Shown here piece by piece: positions 45,061 through 57,599 of a stretch of 64,000 nucleotides of DNA. Under the pieces are notes generated by a model that was given only the letters and a program-made list of their open reading frames with translations, made no database searches and had not been told where the DNA came from. Origin of the DNA: Zygnema cylindricum (Eukaryota; Streptophyta; Zygnematophyceae; Zygnematales; Zygnemataceae); contig JBBHKE010001855.1 of NCBI GenBank assembly GCA_037447655.1, forward strand, positions 110,001 through 174,000, in the 5' to 3' direction. Position 1 is the stretch's first letter, and each line of letters begins with the position of its first letter. The translations under genes and the position numbers were made by a program.

Positions 45061-46259
45061 ACCTCTTGACACCCTCATCTATTGACTTATTACTCTTGAA
45101 CCTAAATTGTATAAAGTCCTAAAACATCGAGCCTTGTCTTTTATGTGCTTCTCAAACTGATTCTGTAACTCTTTCACTTTCTTTTCTTTTCTTTCCTTTT
45201 CTTTTTTTTCCTTCAAGAAGCACTTATGGGCAGTGTTGCGCATTAAAAAATGAAATGCTTTTGATATTTTGAAATAAATTCTTAAAAAAAAAAAAGACTG
45301 TTCGCGCTAAAGTATTTATGTGCTGTATAATTGTGTTCTTATTTTGTAAATAGCACCAAAGAGCTTTAATGTACTTTTGCCCAACGTGGAGTTGAGTGTT
45401 TAGTCTTCACGAATTTTGTTGAAGTCTTAATTCATCTATTTTTTTTTATTTATCTTTTTCGTTTATCTGTTTCTTGCTTCAAAAACCTTAAAAATGTAGA
45501 GTTTATATGTTTAGTACCATATTAGGGTTTGTGTGAAAAGACATGGCAGATAGGAGTTAAAGAAAAAAAACTTAAAATAATGGTCTCAAATCATTTAAGT
45601 AGACTGTGAAACTCTGTTAGAGTGATAAAATTATTAGTGTGGGTTTTAGATGTGTTGATAAAAATTATCCAGTTCTATGTCGTGGCTGCTTCTGAAACGT
45701 GAAAAATAATAAGCTTAAGCAAACCACAATTCGTATAGTTAATACTATTTTGGGTTCAACGGACAATATTTTAGCGTACTACAGGAAAAATATAAAAATA
45801 GCTCTAATTATCTGACATTTTATGACACTATTGTATCCCACTTAGTCAAACATAAGATTATCTCTCTTTTTTCTGTGTAACAAAAGGTTACATAATTACG
45901 TTTTTCTAGTTTATATCTTTTTTAGTTTTTACGTTTTGTTATTTTACTTTTTGTATTGAATTGATAATGCTAATTTGACAAACAACCACAAAAAATAGTA
46001 TTGCCATTTGATTTCGTGGGACATCCACTGTATTAAAATACGATCTTATAATCGATAATTTAATACTAAAAAAATATAATTNNNNNNNNNNTTAGACGTA
46101 CATACGCATGCCTTCTTTAGTTAGCTTCAGTGCTACAATTTTACGCCGGGTTAGTGTCTTCGAGCAATGTGTACCGTCTTGGTCACCGTCTGAGCTTCAA
46201 TAGTGCTAAGTCTTAGTGTAGTCTTTTACTTCAGTGAAGTATTATTCTCGCTCCCACGC
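45061..46259. other. AT-rich intergenic DNA with a 10 bp gap
   Basis: No gene recognised. 46082-46091 is a run of N. The first part is T-rich, the rest A/T mixed. Confidence 0.35.
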
Positions 46260-46379
46260 AAATTAGAGTACATGATAAATTAGTATCATGGTGTACCCGA
46301 AAAAACACAATTTACCGTAAAGTACGCTAATTGTTTCATTACGCTATATTTTTTATTACGCTAATAGCGATTCACGGTG
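46260..46379. mobile_element. Truncated CACCGTG MITE (right end)
   Basis: Nearly identical to 16564-16683, ending CGATTCACGGTG then TA (46380-46381). The left part is absent. Confidence 0.75.
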
Positions 46380-46381
46380 TA

Positions 46382-46923
46382 GTGGTTCAGTTGAAAGTAC
46401 ACGGCTGTCGCTACGCACCCTCGCTCTTATTATGAAGTGACTTCATTTTCTGATGTGATTCTGAATCGTGATAACTTCGAGTCTGCCACTGGTTCTGCCA
46501 TGTGTAACGAGCTTCTGTGATTGGGCCGCATTTTAACATCGTGACTTCGATTGATTTCTTCCGTACGCATACATGCAGATTACCGTTACAAATTGCCCGA
46601 AAACGTTTGACGGCGATGCGACGACACGAACGCCTGGGTCTATTTTGAAGTACTTATGCGATCGATTACGACATTGTATTGTTGGAACTTGGAAGCAACA
46701 AATCTGGGTTACCAGCCGCCGTAGGGCTAGAAATGTACGAATTCCAGCTAACCGAATGAAATTTTGGCTGTACATTTTGAGAGCGAATAGGTTCGTAAGT
46801 ACGGTACGGTACCCCATGTATCGTTATGGGCGTCAATAAAATTGTAATGAGGGCTATAAATTTTATTCCGTTCCGAGTGACGTGGCACGAATTGAACCGT
46901 AAGTAGAGTGGAGAACCATGAAC
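46382..46923. other. Unassigned intergenic DNA
   Basis: Overlapping frames on both strands (46533-46817 -, 46573-46839 +) show no recognisable domain. Confidence 0.35.
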
Positions 46924-46925
46924 TA

Positions 46926-47481
46926 CACCGCCAATCGCTATTAGCGTAGAAGCTTCTTTAGTGTATATGAAAAATTACCGTGGTTTACGCTAATTAAGAA
47001 TTTGAAAATTTTGAAAAAAAACATACATTCTAATTGTTTAATAATTATAATTTGGGTCTTTGACAAAAAAAATGTCGGTCGCAAACATGCTTACACTAAT
47101 ATAGGTACTTGTACAAAACCTGACAAATCATACACAAAACGTACGTTCACACAGTCGAAACTTGGTTGTTGGACGAATACGTGCGAACGTGATATTTGAC
47201 AGCCCGATTTCATCCCCTTTTTAGAGCGCACATTCTCATGCGTCCGCGGCTACTAAATATAATGAATTGTACTTTTCACTTAAAAAGGTATGATTTTGTA
47301 CGGTCTGACACGTACCGTACACCACATTATTTAAACGACAACGTACTTTCGTTTTGTACGGTATTCGGAAAAAACCCCTAAATGGCGTAAAGGAAAAAAT
47401 AGAATAAGCTACGCTATTTGAGAATTAAAAAAAAAAGTGGGACGGAATTAGCGTACACTACGCTAATATCGATTGGCAGTG
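46926..47481. mobile_element. CACCGCC MITE, 556 bp
   Basis: TA at 46924-46925 and 47482-47483. Ends CACCGCCAATCGCTATTAGC and, inverted, CACTGCCAATCGATATTAGC. Interior as in 17131-17670. Confidence 0.85.
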
Positions 47482-47537
47482 TAGTGTTCTTAACACTATT
47501 TTAGGTTCCATTAGCAGAATTAGGGGCACCTTTGTGT

Positions 47538-47800
47538 CTTATTTGTGTATTTTCTAGATCTTATAAGGATGGCAAAAGGCAGAGGCAGTCTGCCTCTAAC
47601 TCCCCTCTCCATGCCCCCGCACTTGTTGTAGTCACTGAATGCTAGATAGGGAGTTAGAATCATGGCTTGCCTAGACCTTCTAGAGAGATAGGATTAGAAA
47701 TTGGTAGATTTACCAAAATGGTATTTGACAGACCCATGATTTGATCTTGGTACCTACCGTCTACCAAACATCCAATAGCCGATAGCTTTATCCAATAGTG
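47538..47800 (+). repeat. Dispersed repeat X, copy 1
   Basis: Same-strand similarity to 55785-56060: TATTTTCTAG(A/G)TCT, GAGGCAGTCT(G/A)CCTCTAACT, GTAGTCACTGA, TGGTACCTACCG-like and AATAGCCGATAGC. The LTRs beside the two copies lie in opposite orientations. Confidence 0.6.
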
Positions 47801-47859
47801 TAGGACCAATGATAAACTATATTGGGTACTTTAAGAATATATATGTGTCCGTTGCGGTA

Positions 47860-48938
47860 TGTGTCACTTAACAAATCACGGTACAAACTATACATGGAAA
47901 GGAATTAGACCGCACGAAATTCGCACCGCACGGAATTAACGAAATGACATTTCATTTCGACGGTCCGGATAGAATATGCGATTTGAATCGACGGCGGTGG
48001 TGCGAGTCGGGATTCCGAAGCGAGCGACGTGGCGTTTTTGGGCACCGCCACTCCAGATGACACTTGGTTCATATAAGATTGCGGGATCTCCGGAACGCAA
48101 GAAGGCAATTTCAAAGGTGACAAATGTCACATTATGGTGTTGTCATACAGGTGCCGTACAGAAAGTACTCCGGCACCTGTACTTGATGTACGGTACAAAC
48201 ATGTGATTGGTTCGTACTTTAACTGGTTCCATGATGACCCGGATTTCAACGGTCAACGCGGAACGACGACCGTTGAAAATCAACGGTCAACAAAAACTAG
48301 TTCGGCGAGTCTAAATGACACGCGGCATCATCCTATAGGATGTCGAAGAAGGAAAATGACAGAACGGCGACGACTTATTCGCCATGTGGCAGACCTAAAG
48401 TGGTGCCGAATATTTCCTTATATAAAGTACGATGGCTACCGTACTTTATATGTACATTATGTAGTGTGCTGCAATTTTATTGGTGTAGAGGGGTTGTGAG
48501 TAGGTTTTAGGACTTATAATATTTTTGGTAGGTAGCCGCCTCTCCTAGAGAGCATCTTGTATAAAAGGCCATAAAAGAAGGCCAGCCATAACTATCAATT
48601 TACTTGACCATTTTCAGTGATTCTTTTTGTTGCGGACTCAGGGGGGGTCCACGCTATACAGGGGTGTAGTCGGTGAGAGTTTTTTCTTGCCAGGGTGGCT
48701 GCATTTCTAAGGGAAAGTCAACGTGGGGGAATGTGTCCAAAACTCATATTCTAACATTGCATTCTGTGGTGGAACTGAGCACACATTAAGTGTTATTTCA
48801 CAGGGGTGAATCTGTTATGGGGTTCTGATTGTCAAAGGGTCAATCATTTGGGTTTATACAAACTTAGAGTTGGCACTATCTAGATTAGCTTCTTTCGATC
48901 TACGAATTCTGTGTGGCAATGGAGCCTATAGAATTTCA
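47860..48938 (+). repeat. Probable solo LTR of a copia-type element
   Basis: Matches, inverted, the LTR-like blocks 54700-55240 and 58546-59345: GTGGTGCCGAATAT, CAGTGATTCTTTTTGTTGCGGACTCA, a promoter-like GTATAAAAGG (about 48551) and the terminal AATGGAG(n)AGAATTTCA. No internal retroelement coding follows on the + strand, so it appears to be solo. The left boundary is approximate. Confidence 0.55.
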
Positions 48939-50333
48939 GCACGTTGTGAACCTAACTGGACCGAACTTGTTGGTTTGAAGCAATTCTAGCCATGAATGTC
49001 CCCTTGGAAGCACCACAGACTATCCCAAAATAGCCTACTTTGATTCCACTCATATTTCTACAGAATTACCAAAAGAAGCTGAAACTTCACAAACAGATAT
49101 TTCCTAGGCCACTACGTATCCCCACAAAGTTTCATATAAATATACCAACCATAATTCCTGCACCACCCAGTCAAAGTTGCAGAAAAACAGCCTGCCAGAA
49201 CTTTGATAAACCTGACCAACTTCACAATGAAGCCCCAAGAAAATCAGACGCACAATAGGTCTGCAAATATGCCACAATATTTCCAATACAAGGAGGAACA
49301 CACATGCAAAATTTCAGATAATTCTGCCAATAGAAATGAGAGCAATTCTCAGGTGAAATTCCTAAAAAGGAGTAGAAACAGTTTCTGTCCAAAAAGTTCC
49401 TAAGTCCAAAAATGACTAAGTCCTACATATACAAAGTGAACCTACAGCTGATATACACCGTACCACAACTAACGTGGTGTGTCGGTACACTAAACATTAA
49501 TCAAACTAAACCCCGCCATCTACCGTACAAGTATATATATCAATCCTAAACCCTAGATGCTGCTAAAGTACGCAGTCAAAGTTAGTCCACCGAAATGACG
49601 GTTCAGTCAATATTTCTCTTCCAAAAATGACGGCGAACTCCGTCCGCCGTCCGCGTATTTATTCATCACCTAAGATGAACCTCCAGTGTAAATCTGGTCC
49701 CTCAAGTAAATATGTACTTTGTCAACCAACTGAACCAAGCTTAACTTCCCCACGGAGCGACACGTGTACATAGAGTGTACCAAATCTGTGAACTCCCTTT
49801 GGAGTTACATACCACACCACATCTTGTCTACGACAACTCAGTTTGTACACAAAACCGGCTAAGTCTAGACTCTCTTTCTCACACACGAGATATAGAGAGG
49901 AGTAAAGGTTTCCAAAACCAACATTATTACTCCCCCCAAATCCACAAATCTATTGGAACCTCCACAGTAAATTCAAATAGCATACGCATTAAACTCACGT
50001 CTTGTACTCACGAACCATTGTGTACAAATGAAACTACACACACGCACGAAACTATCTTTTCAAACCAACAAAACTAACCCATGTTTTTCCTTACGAGTCA
50101 ATTCGTTCAATCTGCTTTCTAATTTTCAGAGGTTTTGTTCTGTTCACATGATTTCCATGGCCGCTACTTTGGTTGGATAAATCCCATCCGGCTTATCACA
50201 TCATAAAGGAACTTTGTTGCACCACATATGAATTAAATGTCAAAGCGAAGGCATCGAATTCGTATAATGAAAATGCGATAGGGGGGTAAAAAAGAGACCT
50301 CTCGTTTGACAATGTGCCCACCTTCGTCGTCAT
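48939..50333. other. Unassigned intergenic DNA
   Basis: A frame of about 100 codons (49775-50077) and others lack recognisable similarity. No RNA gene or repeat found. Confidence 0.35.
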
Positions 50334-50843
50334 CCGCCAATCGCAATTAGCGTAGAAGTTTCTTTAGCGTATATGAATAAGGGAATGTCCCATGTGCATA
50401 AGTATGGTTTTTTTTTGTCGTTTTCCTGTAAAACTTAGCGTCATACAACCTAAGTTGCAACCGTACGAAGGAATCGCAACTTTGTAGTGTACAATTTTTG
50501 TCATCCTCGAACTTAGAATGTACCAAAAATTTTCGTCTTTTGTTTTTCGACCTACTTCCACTACAACAAACGTCATCTTCAACCTTACATTTAAAACACA
50601 TGCGCGTGTGTTTTAAAATAGGTATTTTCGATAAACAAATAGGAACATACATTCGCACGTGCTGTAATTTTTTAAAATTTTCATACGATTTATATGGACA
50701 AAGAAAAGTACAAAATTCGCCATGTTTTGTTCGTTTGAGTTCAATACAACCATATTTGTCTCGTGCGCATAATACGCACGAAACAAACGCGCGAATACTA
50801 CGCACGATAAACATTTATTGATGAAAAAAATGTACATGACAAT

Positions 50844-51967
50844 TAGTGTTGGGTATCGAGGACCATTTGCGGATATTCGATATATATCGAATTTTAGGTA
50901 CCCGATAATCGATATATCCCTTCATTATATCGAATTTCAAAATATCGCAATATATCGTCGATATATTGTATCGCTGATAAATCCAAGCTTCTTAAAAAAA
51001 ATAAAAATAAATCTTCCTAGTCAATTATCGGAAGAAGACAAGGACAACTGTCAAAGTGGTAGAGGATGTTTTTTTTTTCACGGAAGCTACGAATCGGAAA
51101 CTGTAAATGGATTAATTGAGAACCTAATTAATTGAGAATTGATTAGCTGCAGGTGCTAAAACTATGTGCCGCTGCAGCCATAACTAGTGCTACTGCAGAT
51201 GCTAGTACTAGCTACTGATGCTGCAAGTAGTACTAGCTGCTGGCAGAGCTACTACAGCAAGTAGTACTAGCTATTGCTACTCCAATTAATAAAATAAGCA
51301 TAAGAATAAGATTTTACAGTTTTTACACTTCAAAAAATAATTAATAATAATAAGAATAAAAGTTCACATTTTATACACTTTAAAAAGTAATAAATAAAAA
51401 TAATTATGAAAACTCACATTTTGTGCACTTCATAAAATGATTATTAAAAATAATAATAAAATATCACATTTTATACACTTCATAAAATATTGAATAAAAA
51501 TAATAATAAGAATTCTCATTTTGTACACTTCAAAAATTAATAAATAAAAATAAAAATAAAAATTCATGCCTGAAACGAACAGTGTGCGATTTTTTTTTTC
51601 ATATAATACTTTGACTAAATTAGTGTGGGTTTCAAGTTTTCATATGTGAAGTTCTATACCGTAGTACATACTAAATAAGTAACTATATGAATTAGTATTA
51701 CAGTATTAGTACTTTTTCGTCGGTTACATTTTGCAACGTTACCTTTTAAGTCATGGAACGAAAATCACGTCGTACGTCGCGTTTCAGAAAAATTGTCGTT
51801 ATCGCTAAAACAACATGTTAAATAAAATTTTTAATTTATAAAATACAATATATCGCGATAATTTATGTTGGTCGCGGTACGATATATCGAGGAGTTTCCT
51901 CAATGGATATTCGATATATCCAATATCGAAATTATCCCGATATGAAACTACCCGATACCCAACACTA
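50844..51967. mobile_element. hAT-like non-autonomous element (TAGTGTTGGGTATCG), 1.1 kb
   Basis: Inverted ends TAGTGTTGGGTATCG. Flanks atgacaat (50836-50843) and ctgacaat (51968-51975) match at 7 of 8 positions. Subterminal CGATATAT repeats as in the family. The interior has CTGCAG/CTAGTACTAGCTGCTG repeats (51150-51280) and an AATAATAATAA block. No transposase. Confidence 0.88.
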
Positions 51968-51975
51968 CTGACAAT

Positions 51976-53250
51976 ATACCAGTACGTTTCCGTACATTTG
52001 CGTACTGTCTTCATACATTTCAGTACTTTTAGGGTTATTAATGGGGGGTTGAGGAATTTTAGGGTACATTCTCGTGCATTCTCATTTATTTATGTTAAAC
52101 AACCAACTTTTATTCGTACATTTACGTACACTGTCCGTATATATTCGTACTTTTGACGGTTATTATTTTGAGAGATTTAGGGTACATTTTCGTACATTTT
52201 CGTATATATCAGTTATACGGACTTACATCCTCCGTACATCTATGTACACCGTCTGTATATTTTGGTACTTTTATGGTTATTGAAGGGGTGATTTTAGGAT
52301 GTTTATGGTACTTCCCGTGCATTTCGTACATTCTGATAAATTACAGTACAACTTCTTTATATTATCCGTACTTTTGTACAATTTCGTACATTTCCGTACA
52401 TTTCCGTAAGCTCAAGGATTTTTTAAGGTTTTTTTGGGGTTAAGGGAACGACTTCCGTAAGTTCTCGTACATCGTAAAGCAAAAACTAACGAACGGTACG
52501 AAAGTAACGAATGCTACGTAGTTTTCGGAAAAAAATCGAAATCCGTACGAATAGGAAAACTATGAATACGACGAAGAAATGTAGACAATTTGTTTGGTTT
52601 TGTCCGTTTTGGTCGAGTACGGGTAGTTTTTTGTAGGTGTCTTTGAAATTCCGATGCCATTTCACGTCGACCGGACAAGCGACACAAAGGCAAGGCGTAT
52701 CTTCTTCAACCGTGAAATTGCACGGGCTGGAATGCGGTACGTCTACAATGTCACGGTAAGATATGGGACGTCACAAGCAGTTCCAAAAAATAGCGTGCGA
52801 CAACGCAGATTGTAGACGTTGACAACCGTAAAAGGTATTGTTGACGTTTACAATCGTCACAAGCGTAAGTTAGGATTACGTTCTTAGGGTTTGTCCCCAT
52901 GTACTTGTAACTTAGCGAACTTTCTTTTTATTTTAGCGGGGATCCGCCGGACCCGGTTTTCAAGTGTCCCTATGTCTGTAATGACGAAATCGTAACTTAC
53001 GCATGTGACGATTGTATACGTCAACAATACCTGTGACGACCGTCAATGTTTACATATTTTTTGGAACTGCTTGTGAAGTCGCATGTCTTACGTCTACCGT
53101 GACATTGTAGACGTAGCGCATTCCTACGTGTGCCGTTTCACGGTTGAAGACGAGGCGCTTTGCCTTTGCGACTCTTGTCCGGTCGACGTGAAATGGCATC
53201 TGAATTTGAAGACCCCTGCAAAAAAGAAATTCGTAGTGGACGAAAACGAA
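51976..53250. other. Interior of the 3.3 kb foldback element
   Basis: Contains CGTACATTT-rich repeats (51980-52460) similar in style to 9710-9960, and TGTAGACGT/CGTCAACA repeats at 52740-53060 arranged as an inverted pair (52800-52870 against 52990-53060). No credible gene. Confidence 0.4.
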
Positions 53251-54291
53251 CATATTCAAACAAATTGTGTACTTTTCTTTGTCGTATTGGAATGGAAACG
53301 GACAAAAAATAACGAATTCTATACTTTTATTTGTCCTTATAAATCGTATGAAAATTTTTGAATATTACGACCCGTGCGAATATATGTTCCTATTTGTTTA
53401 TAGAACACCCCTAGTTTTAAAACATATCGCGCATGTGTTTAAAAGATAAGGTTGAAGATGACGTTTTTTGTTGTCAAAGTGGGTCGAAAAACACAACACG
53501 ACAAATTTTTGTACATCGTATGTTCAAGGATGACGCAAATTGTACTCTACAAATTTGAGATTCCTTCGTACGGTTGGATCTTAGGCAGTACGGGGCTAAG
53601 TTTTACAGCAAAACGACAGAAAAAAACCCTTACTTATGCACATGGAGACATACCCTTACACATACGGACACTTGAAAACCGGGTCCGGCGGATCCGCGCT
53701 AAATTACAAAGTAAGTTCTCTAAGTTCCAAGTACACGGGGACATAAAAAACATACATTCTAATTGTTTAAAAAATACTATTTGGGTCTTTGAAAAAAGTA
53801 AATGTCGGTCGCAAACATGCTTACACTAATATAGGTATTTGTACAAAATCGGACAAATCGCACACAAATCGTACGTTCACACAGTCGAAACGTGGTTGTT
53901 GGACGAATATATGCGAACGTGATATTTGACAACCCGATTTGATCCCCATTTTAGACCGCACATTCTCATGCGTCCGCGGCTACTAAATGTAATGAATTGT
54001 ACTTTTTTCACTTAAAAGGTACGTTTTTGTACGGTCTGACTTTTACCGTACACCACACTATTTAAAAGATGACGTACTTCCATTTGTACGGTACGTGGAA
54101 AATAACCCTAATTGGCGAACATCAAAATAATAGAATAAGCTACGTTATTGGAGAATAAAAATAAAAAAAGCGGGACGGAATTAGCTTACACTACGCTAAT
54201 AGCGATTGGCGGTGTACCTAGCTTGTACTAATGTGTACTTAAAATGTACAATCATTGACAAGTTGAGGCAGGTGATTGCGCTCAACCAAAA

Positions 54292-54660
54292 TAATTAAAA
54301 AACGAGAAAACGGATGTCATAAATTTTGGGATACGTAAGCCAAATTTCATAAAATGACAAAAAACGCGATGGTGACGGTTGGGGCAGTTGGTTTGACCGT
54401 TTTGGAGAGTAGCGGCGGACAAAAGACGAAGTTTTATGCGTCAAAACTTGACAGCTGCGCATACCAAACGGCAACTGCCGCCCGCCATCGGACATCATGT
54501 TCGGAAAGCACTTTTTCGTTTTTGAAGAATTTCGAAAACGAAGCGCACGAAAGTGAGCCGTACAAGATTTCATTCCGTCGCAAACTTATGAAAAACTAGA
54601 GGACCAATCAGATAAGAGAACACGTAATGTTAAAGATAAAAAAACACCGATGAAAAAAAA
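54292..54660 (-). repeat. Dispersed repeat R, copy 2
   Basis: Inverted copy of 30560-30924. Keeps a minus-strand frame with NMMSDGGRQLPFGMRSCQVL (54295-54573), diverged by substitutions and at least one frame change from copy 1. Confidence 0.6.
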
Positions 54661-54699
54661 GAAAAAAAGGCATGTTCTAAGTTCCTTCGCGGTTATTTT

Positions 54700-56249
54700 T
54701 GAAACTCTGAGACCTCCATTGGCCCTCAGAGTATGCAGATCCAAAAGAAGCTAATCTAGATAGTGCCGACTCCAAGTTGATATAAACCCAAGTGACTGAC
54801 CCCTTGACTGTCAAAACCCCAATATAGATGCACCCCTGTGAAATAACACTTTCTGTGTGCTCAGTTCCACCACAGAATGCAAAGTTAGAATATGAGATTT
54901 GGACACATTCACCAACTTTGACTTTCCCTTAGAAATACAGCCACCCTGGTAGACAAAACTCTCACCGACTACACCCGTGTGTAGCTTGGACTCCTCTGAG
55001 TCCGCAGCAAAAAGAATCACTGAAAATGGTCAAGTAAATTGATAGTTATGGCTGGCCAAAGTTTGCCATTTATACAGGGTGCTCTCTGGGAGAGTCAGCT
55101 ACCTACCCAAAATTTTCTAAGTCCTGTTCCCCCTCTAAAACTCTATCTTCTGAAGGACGGCACCAACCAAATTACTGTGTCGTAAAGAAAAGTACAGGTA
55201 TCGGTGTACTTTCTGTACGGCCATTGTACGACATGGCCAAAATGTCGACACGTGTCAAATGAGAATTAGTTCCTGTAATCTCCGGAATTCCCGTAATCCA
55301 ATGTTATCACGCTTGTGTCATCTGACGTGGCAAAGACCGTAAAACGCCAAAAGTGTCTTTTCCGCGATCGCGGCACCTATCGTGGCCGTATGATCAAAAC
55401 CGGCTATAATCCTAGTCGCTGAAATTCGACGCGCGGTATTTGTTTTGCTATCGAAATAAATGCGCGGTATCCGTTCTGTCCCCAAACTGTACTTCATACT
55501 GAATCAAACTGTATCTATGCACTAAGTATCTGTTCGCCGTTAAACGAATTAATCTACATGTGACCATTTATATATTTATCAAACCCTATATATCGTAATA
55601 CGTGTCCTAGACTTAACGGCTTGAGCTAACGGCTAATGCAAATCGACGGCAGGTACCAAGAACAATTCTTGGATCCGTCAACAGGTATCGAATCAATTCA
55701 TGGGTCCGTCAACTAACTTTTGGTAAGTCTACCTAATTTACCCCCTGTCTTCTCTAGAGAGCTTAGGCAGCCATGTAGAAACTAATGGTTTTAAAGTATT
55801 TTCTAGGTCTGAATAGAAATAAAGAAGCCGAGGCAGTCTACCTCTAACTTCTCTCTCCAACTCTCAAACTTGTCGCAGTCACTGAGAAATTGGAGAGGAA
55901 GCTAGAGCCATAGCTACCTAGGCTATCCTGAGGTTTACGGGAAATTTATACTAGTTAAGGGATTATTTACTAAAAGGTATATGCCGGCCACAGGATTTCA
56001 TCGTGGTACCTGCCGACCGACAACCAGGAATAGCCGATAGCCTTAGCAGTTAAGTCTAGCAGTAGTGTTACGTAGTATATATTACGATAGTTACTTAAAC
56101 ATTAATACGTAGGTTAAATCATTTAACTGTAACTGTGTACGGTATTCATAGATCCGGTAATGTATTAGTACGGAATACGGTACATGCACGAAATCAATAC
56201 CGCGCATTTATTGCGTAAGTGAAACGAATACCGCGCATGTATTTATTAC
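54700..56249 (-). repeat. Probable 3' LTR and flank of the decayed copia element
   Basis: On the minus strand 55240-54700 matches the 48150-48938 and 58546-58950 LTR sequences, ending AATGGAGGTCTCAGAGTTTCA. TATA-like TGTATAAATGG is at about 55069. The outer part is interrupted by repeat X (55785-56060, + strand orientation) and ends at the N gap, so the LTR start is unknown. Confidence 0.5.
55785..56060 (+). repeat. Dispersed repeat X, copy 2
   Basis: Same orientation as 47538-47800 although the neighbouring LTR is inverted, so X moves or was inverted independently of the LTR. Confidence 0.6.
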
Positions 56250-56322
56250 NNNNNNNNNNNNNNNNNNNNNNNNNNNNNNNNNNNNNNNNNNNNNNNNNNN
56301 NNNNNNNNNNNNNNNNNNNNNN
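56250..56322. other. Assembly gap (73 N)
   Basis: Run of N at the 3' side of the copia element. Confidence 0.99.
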
Positions 56323-56329
56323 TTTAAGT

Positions 56330-57500
56330 GTGAATTATTAGGTTTTCTCCCTGTCCATCTTTCTTAAGAAGTTTGTCCTTTTACTGTCGAGGTAAGGACT
56401 CTATTTTTGAGATAGTTAGACAATTTATAGCTTCTGCCCAAAACCTTTTTCTTATCTATTTATCTGACAACATGCTTCGAGCACTATCACTTTATGTCTG
56501 ATTTAGTCTCTTGGCTACACTGTTTTGTTCTAGATTCTTCTAAATTGTCTTTTGGTGTGGAACCCTTTCTTCTTTCAAAAAAATCATCAAACTCATTAAA
56601 ACTATATTCTCCCCCATTTTCACTCCTCACTTTCTTTATTGTTGTCTCATGAAGCTTCTCACTCCATACTTTATACTCTTTGAAATAAACTAATGCCTCT
56701 GATTTTATTTTCAAGAAATATACTCTAGAGTATCTGGACTAATCATTAGTGATAGTTAGCATAAATCATTTCCCTCCAACTGATGGCACTTTGGCCGGTC
56801 CCTATATGTCCCTATGAACTAAATATAGGACTTTTTCTCCTTTATAGGTTGCAGTTTTTGGGAAAGGTAATCTGTGGGCCTTACCTTGAGCACATCCACT
56901 ACAATCATCCAAAGTCTCAATATCTACAAAATGTATTCCCTCAACAACACCCAATTTCTTCATTTCTTTTATTTTATCTAGATGCACATGTCCCAATCTT
57001 TTATGCCACATCATCAAATCCCTTACACTGGTATAGTAAACTCTTGTCTTTCCATTACTCAAATTCAACCTAAAGATTCCTTGGCTACCCTTTTCAGCTT
57101 TGAAGTACACTTCATTCTCATAGCTAGCAACAAAGACTCCTTTCTTAGTAGTAGTCTCAAAACCCTTATCATCTAAGACCGACGTAGAGATAAGATTTTT
57201 GTTCAACTTTGGAATAAAAAAAACATCAGAGAAAGTGACAATAGATGTCTTCCCATCAACTAAGACTTTTAGATCCAATGATCCCACTAAATTAGTGGTC
57301 ACTATTCTCCCATCCCCATACTCTATCTCTACAATAGGGATCTTTCTCATTTTGGTAAATAATGGTTTTTCTCTACACATATGCATAGAGGCTCTTGAAT
57401 CAATGATCCACCCTTCTTCAAGAGCTTCTTTCACTCCACCAAAAGCACACTTTTGCCTTCTTGGAATCTCCGGCTCACCTTTCACCTCCAACTCCTCATT
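56330..57500 (-). pseudogene. Ty1/copia pol fragment: protease, GAG-pre-integrase, integrase core
   Basis: Minus-strand frame 57491-56802 carries the aspartic protease region (GWIIDSRASMHMC, where the usual DSGAS is DSRAS, a lost catalytic glycine), PKLNKNLIS, and the GAG-pre-integrase zinc-binding part (MMWHKRLGHVHLDK, CSGCAQGKAHRLPF). The integrase core follows: LVHRDI (first Asp), then a stop, GPAKVPSVGG, YSRVYFLKIKSEAL and VRSENGGEYSFNEF (second acidic residue), ending TPKDNLEESRTKQ where the third catalytic Glu region is degraded. Reverse transcriptase and RNase H are absent; the sequence stops at the N gap. The gene order protease-integrase identifies Ty1/copia. Confidence 0.9.
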
Positions 57501-57599
57501 GAGAAGAAGTTATCCATCGTTATCATCGACATCCTCTTTCACGACTTGTGTCGCAATGAATGCCTTCTTTTCCCTTCCGGATGATTTTCCAATCGATTC

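Larger units (their letters stand above)
50390..53745. mobile_element. Foldback/PIF-like element with long terminal inverted repeats, 3.3 kb
   Basis: Left end GGGAATGTCCCATGTGCATAAG; a matching inverted end is at 53630-53655 (CTTATGCACATGGAGACATACCC). The inverted similarity extends several hundred bp (50390-50800 against 53250-53655), so both arms keep fragments of the same frame (WKRTKNNEFYTFICPYKSYENF-like, KTTKK/RQKKT..THGD). A second terminus related to 24772-25786 (53656-53745) follows. A hAT-like element is nested at 50844-51967. Confidence 0.6.
50334..54214. mobile_element. CACCGCC MITE split by a 3.3 kb nested insertion
   Basis: Left part 50331-50388 (CATCCGCCAATCGCAATTAGC) and right part 53747-54214 (ending CGATTGGCGGTG, then TA) correspond to the two sides of 46926-47481. 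The middle of the MITE is lost at the junction. Confidence 0.7.
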
